DNA of 64,000 bases, taken from positions 62,001 through 126,000 of the forward strand of contig JALSRN010000079.1 in assembly GCA_026984735.1 (NCBI GenBank), read 5' to 3'. Both the position numbers and the translations under genes were made by a program. Shown here in pieces: positions 8,119-17,138 of this stretch; within the stretch, counting starts at the first letter, position 1; each line of letters begins with the position of its first letter. This DNA is from Sedimenticola sp. Lineage in GTDB: Bacteria > Pseudomonadota > Gammaproteobacteria > Chromatiales > Chromatiaceae. Below the pieces are notes generated by a model, which had not been told where the DNA came from, ran no database searches, and was given only the letters and a program-made list of their open reading frames with translations.

Positions 8119-10070
8119 CGGGCTTCTGGCAGCAGGACGGTTTCGAGCCTCGGTGGGCACGGGACACCGCCCACCGCATGGCGGACACGCTGTTCCATCG
8201 TGGCCCAGATGATGCGGGTGTATGGGTGGACGCGTCAGCTGGAATCGCCCTCGCGCACCGGCGCCTTTCCATCCTTGATCTCTCGCCCGCCGGGCATCAG
8301 CCCATGGTATCGGCCTCCGGACGCTATATCATTGTCTTTAATGGCGAGATTTACAATCACTTGGAGCTTCGTGCCGAGCTGGAGAAGGCGGACAAAGCGC
8401 CTGCCTGGCGAGGTCATTCCGATACCGAAACCCTGCTCGCGGCCTTCGAAGATTGGGGAGTGGAAGCGGCGCTTGCTAAAACCGTGGGCATGTTCGCCAT
8501 TGTCCTGTGGGATCGTGCAACCCGCACATTGACGCTCGTGCGCGACCGGTTGGGCGAGAAGCCGCTTTACTATGGCTGGGTGCGTGGCGCGCTGGTGTTC
8601 GGCTCCGAGCTCAAAGCGATCCGCGCATGGCCGGGTTTCGACAATGCGATTGAGAGGCGGGCACTTGCGCTCTTCATGCGGCATAACTACGTGCCCGCTC
8701 CATGGAGCATTTACGAGAACATCTGGAAACTGCCCCCGGGCTCGCTCGTGCAGTTTGGCGCGGCAGATGCGTCGGTGGGGCGCGGCGAGGTGCGGGCCTA
8801 CTGGTCCGCGCGCGCAGTGGCGGAACAGGGACTGCATGAACGCTTCGTGGGGAACGAGGCCGAAGCGGCTGCCGAGCTGGAACGGCTGCTTCGGCAGAGC
8901 ATCGCCGGGCAGCGGATCGCGGACGTTCCGCTTGGGGCCTTCCTGTCGGGGGGTATCGATTCTTCGGCTGTAGTGGCACTCATGCAGGCACAGTCAAGCC
9001 AGCCGGTGAAGACTTTCACCATCGGTTTTCATGAAAGCGAATACAATGAGGCTAAGCATGCCAAATCGGTGGCGCGCCACCTTGGGACGGATCACACAGA
9101 GTTTTATGTCACCCCAAGGGAGACGCTGGATGTGATCCCCAAGCTGCCAGAGCTGTATGACGAGCCCTTTGCAGACTCCTCACAGATTCCTACCCATTTG
9201 GTGGCACAGCTTGCACACCGGCAGGTGACGGTGGCACTGTCGGGCGACGGTGGGGATGAGCTTTTCGGTGGGTACAATCGCTATTTCTGGGCGATGGCGT
9301 TGTGGCGACGCATTGCGCGCATGCCCCATTCCGTCCGACGTTTGGCAGCAACGACGATTCAGAGGATATCACCCACAAAGTGGAACCGGTTTTTCGATAT
9401 TACCACCTACCTGCTGCCCCAACGCCTGCGTTACAGCAATCCCGGCGACAAACTGCACAAACTAACGGGGCTCTTTGGAGCAGGCCGGCCCGAAGTACTT
9501 TACCAGCATCTCGTCTCACACTGGGATGATCCGGCACGGCTGGTTCTGGAGTCTGAAGAACCCACCACCCCAATTACGGATCCGGCGGCATGGTTGGATT
9601 GCTCTGACTTCGAGCACCGCATGATGTATCTGGATACGGTCACTTATCTACCGGACGATATACTGGTGAAGGTGGACCGCGCAGCTATGGGGGTGAGTCT
9701 GGAGACCCGCGTGCCCTTCCTGGATCCTCGGGTAGTGGAATTTGCCTGGACATTGCCGCTCAACATGAAAATCCACGACGGACAAGGTAAGCGAATCCTG
9801 CGACAGGTGCTCTACCGCTACGTTCCGCGGGAGATCATGGAGCGGCCCAAGATGGGCTTTGGTGTGCCCATCGATCACTGGCTGCGTGGGCCCTTGAAGG
9901 AGTGGGCAGAATCGCTGTTGTCGGAGGCGCGCCTCAAGCAGGAAGGTTTTTTTGATCCGGCGCCAATCCGGCAGAAATGGGCGGAACACTTATCTGGGCG
10001 GCGCAACTGGGCCTACCACTTGTGGGATGTGCTCATGTTCCAGTCTTGGCTGGAGGAGTTGGATGGCTAG
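8106..10070 (+). CDS. Asparagine synthase-like glutamine amidotransferase (AsnB family)
   Basis: A 654-residue, two-domain enzyme. The start is fixed by the family: Met then catalytic Cys2 in MCGLTGF, with HRGPDD, HRRLSILDLSPAG and FNGEIYN completing the class II glutaminase domain. The synthase domain has the PP-loop LSGGIDSSAVVAL at about residue 281 and SGDGGDELFGGYNRY at about 380. It overlaps the preceding gene by 13 bases and the next by 8. In polysaccharide loci such paralogues usually amidate uronic-acid or other carboxylated sugars rather than make free asparagine. That role is inferred from context. Confidence 0.85.
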   Translation: MCGLTGFWQQDGFEPRWARDTAHRMADTLFHRGPDDAGVWVDASAGIALAHRRLSILDLSPAGHQPMVSASGRYIIVFNGEIYNHLELRAELEKADKAPAWRGHSDTETLLAAFEDWGVEAALAKTVGMFAIVLWDRATRTLTLVRDRLGEKPLYYGWVRGALVFGSELKAIRAWPGFDNAIERRALALFMRHNYVPAPWSIYENIWKLPPGSLVQFGAADASVGRGEVRAYWSARAVAEQGLHERFVGNEAEAAAELERLLRQSIAGQRIADVPLGAFLSGGIDSSAVVALMQAQSSQPVKTFTIGFHESEYNEAKHAKSVARHLGTDHTEFYVTPRETLDVIPKLPELYDEPFADSSQIPTHLVAQLAHRQVTVALSGDGGDELFGGYNRYFWAMALWRRIARMPHSVRRLAATTIQRISPTKWNRFFDITTYLLPQRLRYSNPGDKLHKLTGLFGAGRPEVLYQHLVSHWDDPARLVLESEEPTTPITDPAAWLDCSDFEHRMMYLDTVTYLPDDILVKVDRAAMGVSLETRVPFLDPRVVEFAWTLPLNMKIHDGQGKRILRQVLYRYVPREIMERPKMGFGVPIDHWLRGPLKEWAESLLSEARLKQEGFFDPAPIRQKWAEHLSGRRNWAYHLWDVLMFQSWLEELDG

Positions 10071-11184
10071 TCTCCTCTTCCTGGTCACAGAGGACTGGTA
10101 CTTCATCTCCCACCGCCTATCTCTAGCCGTGGCGGCGAAAGAGGCGGGATATGAAGTGGCGGTGGCCACTCGACCGGGAAATTCTGCTCAAGCCATTGAG
10201 GCAGCTGGAATTCGCGTGGTGCCCTTCGAGATAGATCGTCGTGGTATGAATCCTTTGAAGGAGTTGATCGCGATGCTCCGGCTGGCCCTGCTCATACATA
10301 GAGAAGGCCCTGACCTGCTGCACATGGTAGCTCTCAAACCGGTACTGCTGGGGAATCTCGCTGCCCGGTTGGCGGGAGCAAAGCGCCGGGTGTCTGCAGT
10401 AACCGGCATGGGATTTCTATTCACGGATGGAGGTCGGGGCGGAGTGTTGATGCCTCTGGTCCGCCGCTTGTTGGGGCGTAGCCTGCGTGGCGGTCTAGTA
10501 ATCGTGCAGAACCCAGACGACGCCGCTCTTTTGGTCGAGATGGGCGTGCCAGAGGAGTCTTTGCGGCTGATCCGCGGCTCCGGTGTGGACTTGGAGCGTT
10601 TCCGGGTGGAGCCTGAATCTACTGGAACCCCACTGGTGATGCTGCCTTCGCGCATGCTTTGGGACAAAGGAGTTGGGGAATTTGTGGAGGCTGCCCGGCA
10701 CCTGAAAGAGAGCGGGGTGGAGGCGAGATTCGTGCTGGTCGGTGCCCCCGACCCTGCCAATCCTGCCGCCGTATCCAAAGAGCGGCTGGAGGCGTGGCAG
10801 GCGGAAGGTTTGGTGGAGTGGTGGGGTCATCAAGAAAGGATGGAAACGGTGCTGCCCCAGGCACATATGGTCTGTCTGCCCTCCTATCGAGAGGGTTTGC
10901 CCAAAGTGCTGCTTGAGGCCATGGCTTGTGGCAGGGCGGTGATCACCTGCAATGTTCCTGGCTGCCGGGAGGTAGTCGTGCATGAACAGAACGGCTATCT
11001 AGTGCCGCCCCGGGATCCTGCCGCGTTGGCTGATGCCATCGGGCGTCTGCTGGACGATGCCTCCATGCGGCGCTGCTTTGGGGCCGTTGGTCGGCGGCAC
11101 GCAGAGCGATTCTTTTCCACAGAACGGGTAACGCGGGAAACGTTCGATGTGTACCAGGAGTTACTGGAAAGGAAGGAAACGTGA
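10063..11184 (+). CDS. GT4-family glycosyltransferase (WbpU-like position)
   Basis: A 373-residue protein starting at ATG 10063, inside the end of the amidotransferase gene. The N-terminus (FLVTEDWYFISHRLSLAVAA) is characteristic of O-antigen glycosyltransferases that precede the epimerase/WecA pair. The acceptor domain has VTGMGFLF, and the donor domain MLPSRMLWDKGVGEFVEAA and SYREGLPKVLLEAMA. The next gene starts at GTG 11181, overlapping by 4 bases. By analogy with Pseudomonas wbpU-wbpV-wbpL, it probably adds the second sugar of the repeat. The donor is not determined. Confidence 0.8.
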   Translation: MASLLFLVTEDWYFISHRLSLAVAAKEAGYEVAVATRPGNSAQAIEAAGIRVVPFEIDRRGMNPLKELIAMLRLALLIHREGPDLLHMVALKPVLLGNLAARLAGAKRRVSAVTGMGFLFTDGGRGGVLMPLVRRLLGRSLRGGLVIVQNPDDAALLVEMGVPEESLRLIRGSGVDLERFRVEPESTGTPLVMLPSRMLWDKGVGEFVEAARHLKESGVEARFVLVGAPDPANPAAVSKERLEAWQAEGLVEWWGHQERMETVLPQAHMVCLPSYREGLPKVLLEAMACGRAVITCNVPGCREVVVHEQNGYLVPPRDPAALADAIGRLLDDASMRRCFGAVGRRHAERFFSTERVTRETFDVYQELLERKET

Positions 11185-12176
11185 AGCGGGATTGTGGTGA
11201 GTGGGTCGGAAAGAGAACGCTCGTCACTGGAGCCACCGGTTTCATCGGCCATGTCCTCTGCCAACGGTTGCAAGCCTCTGGCGCTACCGTTCACGCTTTA
11301 CTTCGCCGGGACGCGGAAGGGCCTTGGAAAGCGGTGGTACGGTGCGAGTTGGGAGACGAGCTGCTGCCGGCGGTGGACCTCGGGGAAGTAGACACAGTTT
11401 TTCATTTGGCGGGGGTGGCGCACAGGCGGGGCGTGTCCGACGACCTGTACCGGCGGGTGAACGTGGAGGGCACGCGGAACTTGCTGGAAGCCGCAGTGGC
11501 GGCGGGCGTGGAGCGGTTCGTCTATTTCAGTTCGGTGAAGGCGGTGGCCGATCCGCCGCGGGACGAATGCGTGGACGAGTCGTGGGATGTGCCGCCCAGC
11601 GACGCGTACGGCCGCTCCAAGCGTGAAGCCGAATCGCTGGTGTTGGAAGCGGGGGGACGGGCCGGGATGCATGTCGTGGTGATTCGTCCCACATTGGTCT
11701 ACGGGCCGCAGGTGAAGGGCAACCTCGCCCGGATCGCGCGGTTGGTGGCTTCGGGCTGGTGTCCGCCTTTGCCGGATACCAGCAATCGGCGTTCCATGGT
11801 GCATGTGGAGGATCTGTGCGCGCTGGCTTTGGAGGCGGCACGAAATCCGGCGGCGGCTGGTGGCTGTTTCATTGCGGCCGATGCCCATCCAGTGAGCACC
11901 CGGGCGCTGTACGAGGGTCTTTGCGGCGCCTTGGGGCGCTCCGTTCCCCGTTGGCGTTTGCCTCCGGGACTGTTGCGGATGGGGGGCAGAGCCGGGGATT
12001 GGGCCGAGAGGCTGCTGCGTCGCACCTTGCCCCTGGATTCCGCGGTGGTGTCGCGGTTGTTGGATTCGGCTTGTTACAGCGGCGAGCGGGCGATGAGAGA
12101 GCTGGGCTGGCGGCCGCGGTACGATCTGCTCTCCAGCCTGGACGAGATGGTGGCGACCATGGGATCCGTCGCATGA
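11181..12176 (+). CDS. NAD-dependent epimerase/reductase, WbpV-like (extended SDR)
   Basis: A 331-residue SDR with GTG start overlapping the upstream stop. It has the glycine-rich TLVTGATGFIGHVLC at about residues 13-27, FHLAGVAH, and FSSVKAVADPP. The catalytic YGRSK (about residue 143) gives the Tyr-x3-Lys pair. Placement directly before a WecA/WbpL-type transferase and a WbpM-type dehydratase suggests it reduces UDP-4-keto-6-deoxy-GlcNAc to UDP-QuiNAc or UDP-FucNAc. A UDP-hexose 4-epimerase role cannot be excluded from sequence alone. GC content rises here relative to the genes upstream. Confidence 0.8.
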   Translation: MKRDCGEWVGKRTLVTGATGFIGHVLCQRLQASGATVHALLRRDAEGPWKAVVRCELGDELLPAVDLGEVDTVFHLAGVAHRRGVSDDLYRRVNVEGTRNLLEAAVAAGVERFVYFSSVKAVADPPRDECVDESWDVPPSDAYGRSKREAESLVLEAGGRAGMHVVVIRPTLVYGPQVKGNLARIARLVASGWCPPLPDTSNRRSMVHVEDLCALALEAARNPAAAGGCFIAADAHPVSTRALYEGLCGALGRSVPRWRLPPGLLRMGGRAGDWAERLLRRTLPLDSAVVSRLLDSACYSGERAMRELGWRPRYDLLSSLDEMVATMGSVA

Positions 12177-13180
12177 CGCCCGAGTGGGCGATGGTGGTGC
12201 CGGCTTCGGTGGCGTGGCTTCTGTGCCGCTGGCTGGTTCGAGCCGGAGGCCGCTTGCTTGACCATCCCAACGAGCGTTCCCTGCATGACACTCCAGTGCC
12301 CAGGGGCGGCGGAATCGGCATCCTGGCGGGTATCGGAGCGGCGCTGGCGTTTCTGCCGTCCTTGCCGGTCCTCTTGCTCTGGCTGGTGGGGCTCGCCTTG
12401 GCGCTGGGCGCCTTTTCTCTGCTGGACGATCTTTTTCATCTGTCGCCTGGAGTGCGGTTTCTGGTGCAGGGAGCCGTGGCCACGCTGTTGGTGGGGCTGG
12501 GTTTGTGGGCGCCGCACCTTCCCTTGCCGGGCTCTCCCGATTTGCCGCCATTATTGGGCATGCTCTTCAGCGGATTGTGGTTGGTGTGGATGACCAATCT
12601 CTACAACTTCATGGATGGCATGGATGGCTTCGCCGGCGGCATGGCGCTGTTCGGCTTTGGAGCTCTGGCGGTGCTGGGGTGGCAGGGCGGCGGCTGGGCC
12701 TATGCTCTGTTGTGCGCCGCCGTGGCCGCGGCGGCAGCCGGTTTTCTCTGGTTCAACTTGCCTCCGGCGCGCCTTTTCATGGGCGACGTGGGCAGCACCG
12801 CGCTGGGATTGCTGGCGGCAGGGCTGGTGCTTTGGGGCGATCGTTCCGGGCTCTTTCCCTTCTGGGCGGGCGTGTTGGTCTTCGCCCCCTTCGTGGTCGA
12901 TGCCAGCGTCACTCTGCTGCGACGGCTGCTGCGCGGCGAACGCATCTGGCGGGCGCACCGCAGCCACTACTATCAGCGGCTAGTGCAGCTCGGCTGGGGG
13001 CATGGGCGCACGGTGTTCTGGGAATATCTGTTGATGTTGGCCTGCGGCCTCAGCGCCGTGGGGGCGGTGCGCTTGTCGACGACTCTCCAATGGATCCTGG
13101 CGGGAGGATGGGCCTCGGTGTTCGTGGGCCTGATGGGCTGGGTGGATCGGACCTGGCGCCGCCATCTCGTGAAAGAGTGA
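12173..13180 (+). CDS. Undecaprenyl-phosphate sugar-1-phosphate transferase, WecA/WbpL family
   Basis: A 335-residue polytopic protein starting at ATG 12173 (ATGA overlap). The polyprenyl-phosphate GlcNAc-1-P transferase signatures are all visible: NLYNFMDGMDGFAGG at about residue 142, FMGDVGSTALG near 200, a cytoplasmic HRSHYYQRL histidine motif near 262, and PRGGGIGILAG near residue 42. About nine or ten membrane segments surround them. It should transfer a 2-acetamido-2,6-dideoxyhexose-1-phosphate from its UDP form to undecaprenyl phosphate, starting each repeat unit. The paired upstream reductase and downstream dehydratase supply that substrate. Confidence 0.88.
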   Translation: MTPEWAMVVPASVAWLLCRWLVRAGGRLLDHPNERSLHDTPVPRGGGIGILAGIGAALAFLPSLPVLLLWLVGLALALGAFSLLDDLFHLSPGVRFLVQGAVATLLVGLGLWAPHLPLPGSPDLPPLLGMLFSGLWLVWMTNLYNFMDGMDGFAGGMALFGFGALAVLGWQGGGWAYALLCAAVAAAAAGFLWFNLPPARLFMGDVGSTALGLLAAGLVLWGDRSGLFPFWAGVLVFAPFVVDASVTLLRRLLRGERIWRAHRSHYYQRLVQLGWGHGRTVFWEYLLMLACGLSAVGAVRLSTTLQWILAGGWASVFVGLMGWVDRTWRRHLVKE

Positions 13181-13472
13181 GACCCGCCGCTTCGCCCGAC
13201 TCCCGCGAATGGAGGCGGAAGCGCTGCCGGGGGATGGGGCTCTTTGCGATATCATTATGACTGCTGAATGGATGGGAAGGGTCACGTGGATGACGGCGAT
13301 CTCGCTGAAATTTCTCCATGTTCGGGACGAAGAGGCGGCGCCGTCCCACCGGCTTTGCGCCCACCGGGCAAAGCTCGTTCGGTGGTCGCCGGCCAGCGGC
13401 GCGTCTGCCTTGGTCTGGCTCGATGGGGCGCCATCGCTTTTTGATGGAGTCTGAGCGTCGGCTCATGAAAAG
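13181..13472. other. Intergenic region between wbpL-like and wbpM-like genes
   Basis: These 292 bases carry no gene I can defend. An 81-codon frame (13209-13454) has no recognisable domain and no good ribosome site. A 7-bp hairpin with arms GCTTTGC/GCAAAGC sits near 13350-13376, and GATATCATTATG at about 13247-13258 could be part of a promoter for the following gene. This is the only sizeable break in the otherwise overlapping polysaccharide operon, so the dehydratase gene may have its own promoter here. Confidence 0.4.
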
Positions 13473-15377
13473 ATGAAAACGGCCTTCCGCAACCTTTTGG
13501 AAAAACTTCGCCGCGCCCTCGTGGTGGCGCTGCTGGATCTGGCCATGATTCCGCTGGCGTGGCTGGGGGCCTACTGGCTGCGCTTCAATCTGGGCGCCAT
13601 TCCTCCGGAATTGCTGGGGCCGCTGAAGCAGGCGCTGTGGGTGCTGTTGCCGGTGCAGGGCTTCTTCTTTTGGCGCTTCGGGCTCTATCGCGGCATGTGG
13701 CGCTTCGCCTCCATGCCCGATCTGCTGCGCATTCTCAAGGCGGTGGCCGCTGGGGTGGTGGTCTCCTTCGGTCTGCTCTTTCTCTGGACCCGGCTCTACC
13801 ACATCCCCCGCTCGGTGCCCCTTTTTTACGCCGCGCTCCTGGTGGGGCTGCTAAGTGGGCCGCGCTTTCTCTATCGCTGGCTCAAAGATTTCCGCCTTCA
13901 GCCCATCGTGGGCGACCGGCGGGTGCTGGTGGTGGGGGCGGGGCGCGCCGGCGAGATGCTGGTGCGCGATCTGTTGCGGGATCCCAACCACGCCTACCAG
14001 CCGGTGGGGTTCGTGGACGACGACCGCAAGAAGTGGGGACGGGAGATTCACGGCGTGCGCGTGCTGGGCGGCTGCGACCGGATCCCCGAATCGGCGGCCC
14101 GGTACGGCGCCGAGGCGGTGATCCTGGCCATTCCTTCGGCTTCGTCGAAACAGATCCGCCGATTGGCGGCGCTGGCCGAAGAGGCGGGGGTGCCGGTGCG
14201 CACCCTGCCGCCGCTGGAGGACCTGATGTCGGGGCGGGTGAGCGTGAATCAGCTCCGCGAGCTCTCCATCGAGGATCTGCTGGGGCGCGAGCCGGTCTCC
14301 CTCGACTGGCCGGCGATCCGGGCCGGGCTCCAGGGGCGCCGCGTGCTGGTCACCGGCGCCGGCGGCTCCATCGGCTCCGAGCTCTGCCGCCAGCTCGCTC
14401 GCTTGGAACCGGCCCAGCTGATCCTGCTGGAGAACGGCGAGTTCAACCTCTATGCCATCGAGCTGGAGCTCTCGCGCGATTTTTCCGAGCTGGATCTGCG
14501 CGCCCATCTGTGCGACGTGCGCGACGCCGGCGCCGTGGAGAGGCTCTTCGAGCGGTATCGTCCCCAAGTAGTCTTCCATGCGGCGGCCTACAAGCATGTG
14601 CCCATGCTGGAGCACCAGGTGCGCGAGGCGGTGAACAACAACGTTCTGGGTACCCGGGTGGTGGCCGAGGCGGCGGACCGCCACGGTTGCTCGGAATTCG
14701 TGCTCATCTCCACCGACAAGGCGGTGAATCCGGCCAACGTGATGGGCACCACCAAGCGGGTGGCGGAGCTCTTCTGTCAGAATCTCGACGCCCGCTCCCG
14801 CACCCGTTTCATCACTGTGCGGTTCGGCAATGTGCTGGGATCGGCCGGCAGCGTGGTGCCCCTGTTCCGCAAGCAAGTGGAGGCGGGCGGGCCGGTGACC
14901 GTCACCCATCCGGAGATCGAACGCTATTTCATGACCATCCCCGAGGCGTGCCAGCTCATCATGCAGGCGGCGGTGATGGGCAAGGGCGGCGAGATCTTCG
15001 TGCTCGACATGGGCGAGCCGGTGAAGATCCGCTATCTGGCCGAGCAGATGATCCGCCTCGCCGGCCGTGAACCGGGCGAGGAGATCGAGATCGTCTACAC
15101 CGGCTTGAGGCCGGGCGAAAAGCTCTACGAGGAGCTCTTTCATGAGCAGGAGGCGCTGCGCGAGACCGCCCACGAAAAGATTCTTCTGGCGCGCCACCGG
15201 CAAGTGGCCTGGCCGGTACTGATGGAGGCGTTCGACAAGATGGCCCGGGCTTGCGCCGACCACGACGAGGCGCGGCTTCGGCGGCTGCTGGCCGGCCTGG
15301 TGCCCGAGTCGAATGGCGTCGAAATCATCGAAAAAAACAGGGAAAAAGAGTCGGTCGTCAACAAAAATGTGATTTGA
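13473..15377 (+). CDS. wbpM: UDP-N-acetylglucosamine 4,6-dehydratase, WbpM/CapD/PglF-like membrane protein
   Basis: A 634-residue protein with four N-terminal membrane helices (about residues 12-120). A first Rossmann fold follows (VLVVGAGRAGEMLVRDLL, about 150-167), then the catalytic SDR domain (VLVTGAGGSIGSELC, about 291). In STDKAVNPANVMGTTK (about 413-428) the usual SDR tyrosine is replaced by Met, as in this membrane-bound dehydratase family. The length is normal for WbpM. It converts UDP-GlcNAc to UDP-4-keto-6-deoxy-GlcNAc for the WbpV-like reductase upstream. It is the last plus-strand gene of the locus and is followed by a hairpin-rich region. Confidence 0.9.
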   Translation: MKTAFRNLLEKLRRALVVALLDLAMIPLAWLGAYWLRFNLGAIPPELLGPLKQALWVLLPVQGFFFWRFGLYRGMWRFASMPDLLRILKAVAAGVVVSFGLLFLWTRLYHIPRSVPLFYAALLVGLLSGPRFLYRWLKDFRLQPIVGDRRVLVVGAGRAGEMLVRDLLRDPNHAYQPVGFVDDDRKKWGREIHGVRVLGGCDRIPESAARYGAEAVILAIPSASSKQIRRLAALAEEAGVPVRTLPPLEDLMSGRVSVNQLRELSIEDLLGREPVSLDWPAIRAGLQGRRVLVTGAGGSIGSELCRQLARLEPAQLILLENGEFNLYAIELELSRDFSELDLRAHLCDVRDAGAVERLFERYRPQVVFHAAAYKHVPMLEHQVREAVNNNVLGTRVVAEAADRHGCSEFVLISTDKAVNPANVMGTTKRVAELFCQNLDARSRTRFITVRFGNVLGSAGSVVPLFRKQVEAGGPVTVTHPEIERYFMTIPEACQLIMQAAVMGKGGEIFVLDMGEPVKIRYLAEQMIRLAGREPGEEIEIVYTGLRPGEKLYEELFHEQEALRETAHEKILLARHRQVAWPVLMEAFDKMARACADHDEARLRRLLAGLVPESNGVEIIEKNREKESVVNKNVI

Positions 15378-15540
15378 ATCAGTGGCTTGTTGAATTTACG
15401 GGGCGACGGAGCCAATCTGGCTGCCGCTTTCTTTGCATTGGTGGAAACTTTGGCGCTTTCTCCCGGTCATATGGACAGACGTTGTACGACGTCGGGTCGT
15501 TTTCCTCCCTTGACGGCCCTGCCGGGCAAACCGGCAACCC
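15378..15540 (+). other. Structured 3' region after wbpM-like gene
   Basis: Besides the terminator that follows, two further hairpins are visible. One is GACGT-6-ACGTC at 15478-15493. The other is TGCCGG-GCAAA-CCGGCA at 15520-15536. No protein frame is convincing. The region could be an extended 3' untranslated structure or a small RNA. I could not match it to a riboswitch class: the GGGCAAACC string recalls c-di-GMP-I aptamers, but the rest of that consensus is absent. Confidence 0.4.
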
Positions 15541-15584
15541 AAACCCCGGAGTCTGCCCCCCTTCTGGCTTCGGGGTTTTCTTTT
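15541..15584 (+). terminator. Rho-independent terminator after the polysaccharide operon
   Basis: The arms AAACCCCGGAG (15541-15551) and CTTCGGGGTTT (15568-15578) pair with one mismatch and run into TTTTCTTTT. It lies 164 bases after the wbpM-like stop and before the convergent gene ending at 15666, as expected for the end of the operon. Confidence 0.7.
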
Positions 15585-15665
15585 GCGCGGTCTCTCATTT
15601 TCACTCCACGCCTTTCTGCGGTTTCCTGGCCGATGGAGAAGAAAGTAGGTGAGCAGCGATCACCA

Positions 15666-17138
15666 TTATTTGAGTGGGTAGATTTCTACCGTCTTTCCTT
15701 TTCGCTGCGGGAAACGTGCCACAGAGCGAATTTTCCGATCTGACAGTATGCGACTCAGCTCGCTGCCGGGTTTGGCTACCACGGCGTAATCGAAGCCTTG
15801 CAGAGTGTCTGCTTCTTTGGGGTAGAGTCTGACCTGCCGTTCGCCGGGGGCTCGGTCGTTCATATAGTACTGAAGACGTGCCGTTTCATTGTCGCTGAGG
15901 ATTCGGGCCCGAGAGGGGATATGGCCTGCGGCCCACTGTCCTATCTCAAGAAGATAGCTTTTGTCGCTCGCTGATTCGATCAGGCTGTCAGCGGCTAAAG
16001 CGAGAATTCCCGCCAGTACTGCCGTGGCCAGCGTTTTGGACACTCTCCCCTTACGATAACGTTGCCAAAGGTCGTCAAGGGCGAAAACCACCACCGGCAG
16101 CAATGCTAGAGCCAGTGCCTGGGTATGGCGGGCAATCATAATGAAGAAGCGCAACTCTTGAAAAAGAAGCACCAAGGCACTTACCCCAAGATAGAAGAAC
16201 AGAGCACGGCGATATTCCGCGGGAAGCCCAGGAGCAGGAAACCAGCGCCGAAAGAGCAGTATCAGGAAAAAAGGCCAGGAAAGGGTCGTTATCAGGTCTT
16301 TTACAATGTCCACTAGAGCTGCGAAAAAAAGGACCCACACTGCCGCAGCGTGATCGTAATAGGGTGAGAGAAGTTGCTGTAGCGCTTCTGCCTTGGCGGG
16401 AAGCTCCTCCATCAATACCTTTTGCAGAGTAAACCAGCCGTTGGAAAGTTCCGTTGCCAAGCGGGTCTCATCCCATGTGTGCTTATCCATACCAGCTAGA
16501 AGGACAGTGATGCCAACGGCAAGGGGTAGGTAAGCCTTGAGCATGCCTAAGAGCCGCTTTCCCTCTGTGGCGGGAATGGTCAGCAAACCCAAAGGCATGA
16601 GCGCTAAAAAGGCGGCGCCTTCCACTCGAAATAGGGTGGCCGTTCCCATGGCGATATACCACCCTAGCAAGTCTTTCCAGGAAAAACGGCGCATTAAATC
16701 CACATAAAATATTAGGGCAATCATCGAAAAGGCCCAGTAACCGTGGTCTCGGATGATCTCCGCACGATTGTCATTAAGATAGGGCAATACCAGCACTACG
16801 ATAGCCCCTACAGCCAAGGTTCGGCTGTTTGCACGAAGTCGTTCCAAAAGGCGTAGAAAGGCGAGTATCAGCAATAGATCTAGGCTGGCGCCAAGCAATT
16901 TCGCACTTGTTTCTGCGGTCACTCCCAAGACCGTGGCTACGCCGTGAATGAGCCACGAGAAGAAGATCCAGTGGCTCGCGTATCCCAAGGAAGAGGCGTC
17001 TCCTTTTGCATAGGCGGCCAAGAGGTAGACTACTGCATCTTTATTGATGATGGGGTGGATATAGGCATACCATGCCGACAGTGCGATACTGACAATGCTA
17101 GAAGTTAGATAAATGCAACGGCGTTCACAGGAGATCAC
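15666..17138 (-). CDS. Polytopic membrane protein, GT-C-like (glycosyltransferase family 39-like), function unknown
   Basis: A 490-residue protein read from GTG 17138, which overlaps the engB stop as GTGA. About eleven to twelve hydrophobic segments are present. The first periplasmic loop reads [14 protein letters not shown], with the acidic residue typical of GT-C transferases that use polyprenyl-linked sugars. A soluble C-terminal domain follows the last helix. The gene is AT-richer than engB next to it, resembling the polysaccharide genes, so it may have arrived with them even though it is coupled to engB. No closer family can be named. Confidence 0.6.
   Translation of the reverse strand: MISCERRCIYLTSSIVSIALSAWYAYIHPIINKDAVVYLLAAYAKGDASSLGYASHWIFFSWLIHGVATVLGVTAETSAKLLGASLDLLLILAFLRLLERLRANSRTLAVGAIVVLVLPYLNDNRAEIIRDHGYWAFSMIALIFYVDLMRRFSWKDLLGWYIAMGTATLFRVEGAAFLALMPLGLLTIPATEGKRLLGMLKAYLPLAVGITVLLAGMDKHTWDETRLATELSNGWFTLQKVLMEELPAKAEALQQLLSPYYDHAAAVWVLFFAALVDIVKDLITTLSWPFFLILLFRRWFPAPGLPAEYRRALFFYLGVSALVLLFQELRFFIMIARHTQALALALLPVVVFALDDLWQRYRKGRVSKTLATAVLAGILALAADSLIESASDKSYLLEIGQWAAGHIPSRARILSDNETARLQYYMNDRAPGERQVRLYPKEADTLQGFDYAVVAKPGSELSRILSDRKIRSVARFPQRKGKTVEIYPLK

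Noticed and set aside
13209-13454. An 81-codon plus-strand frame between the wbpL- and wbpM-like genes
   Set aside because: No ribosome site, no recognisable domain or composition bias; kept only as part of the intergenic description.
15500-15545. A c-di-GMP-I (GEMM) riboswitch suggested by GGGCAAACC
   Set aside because: The following tetraloop-receptor and GACGCAAAGCC parts of that aptamer are missing, and the string is simply the loop side of a TGCCGG/CCGGCA hairpin downstream of the gene.
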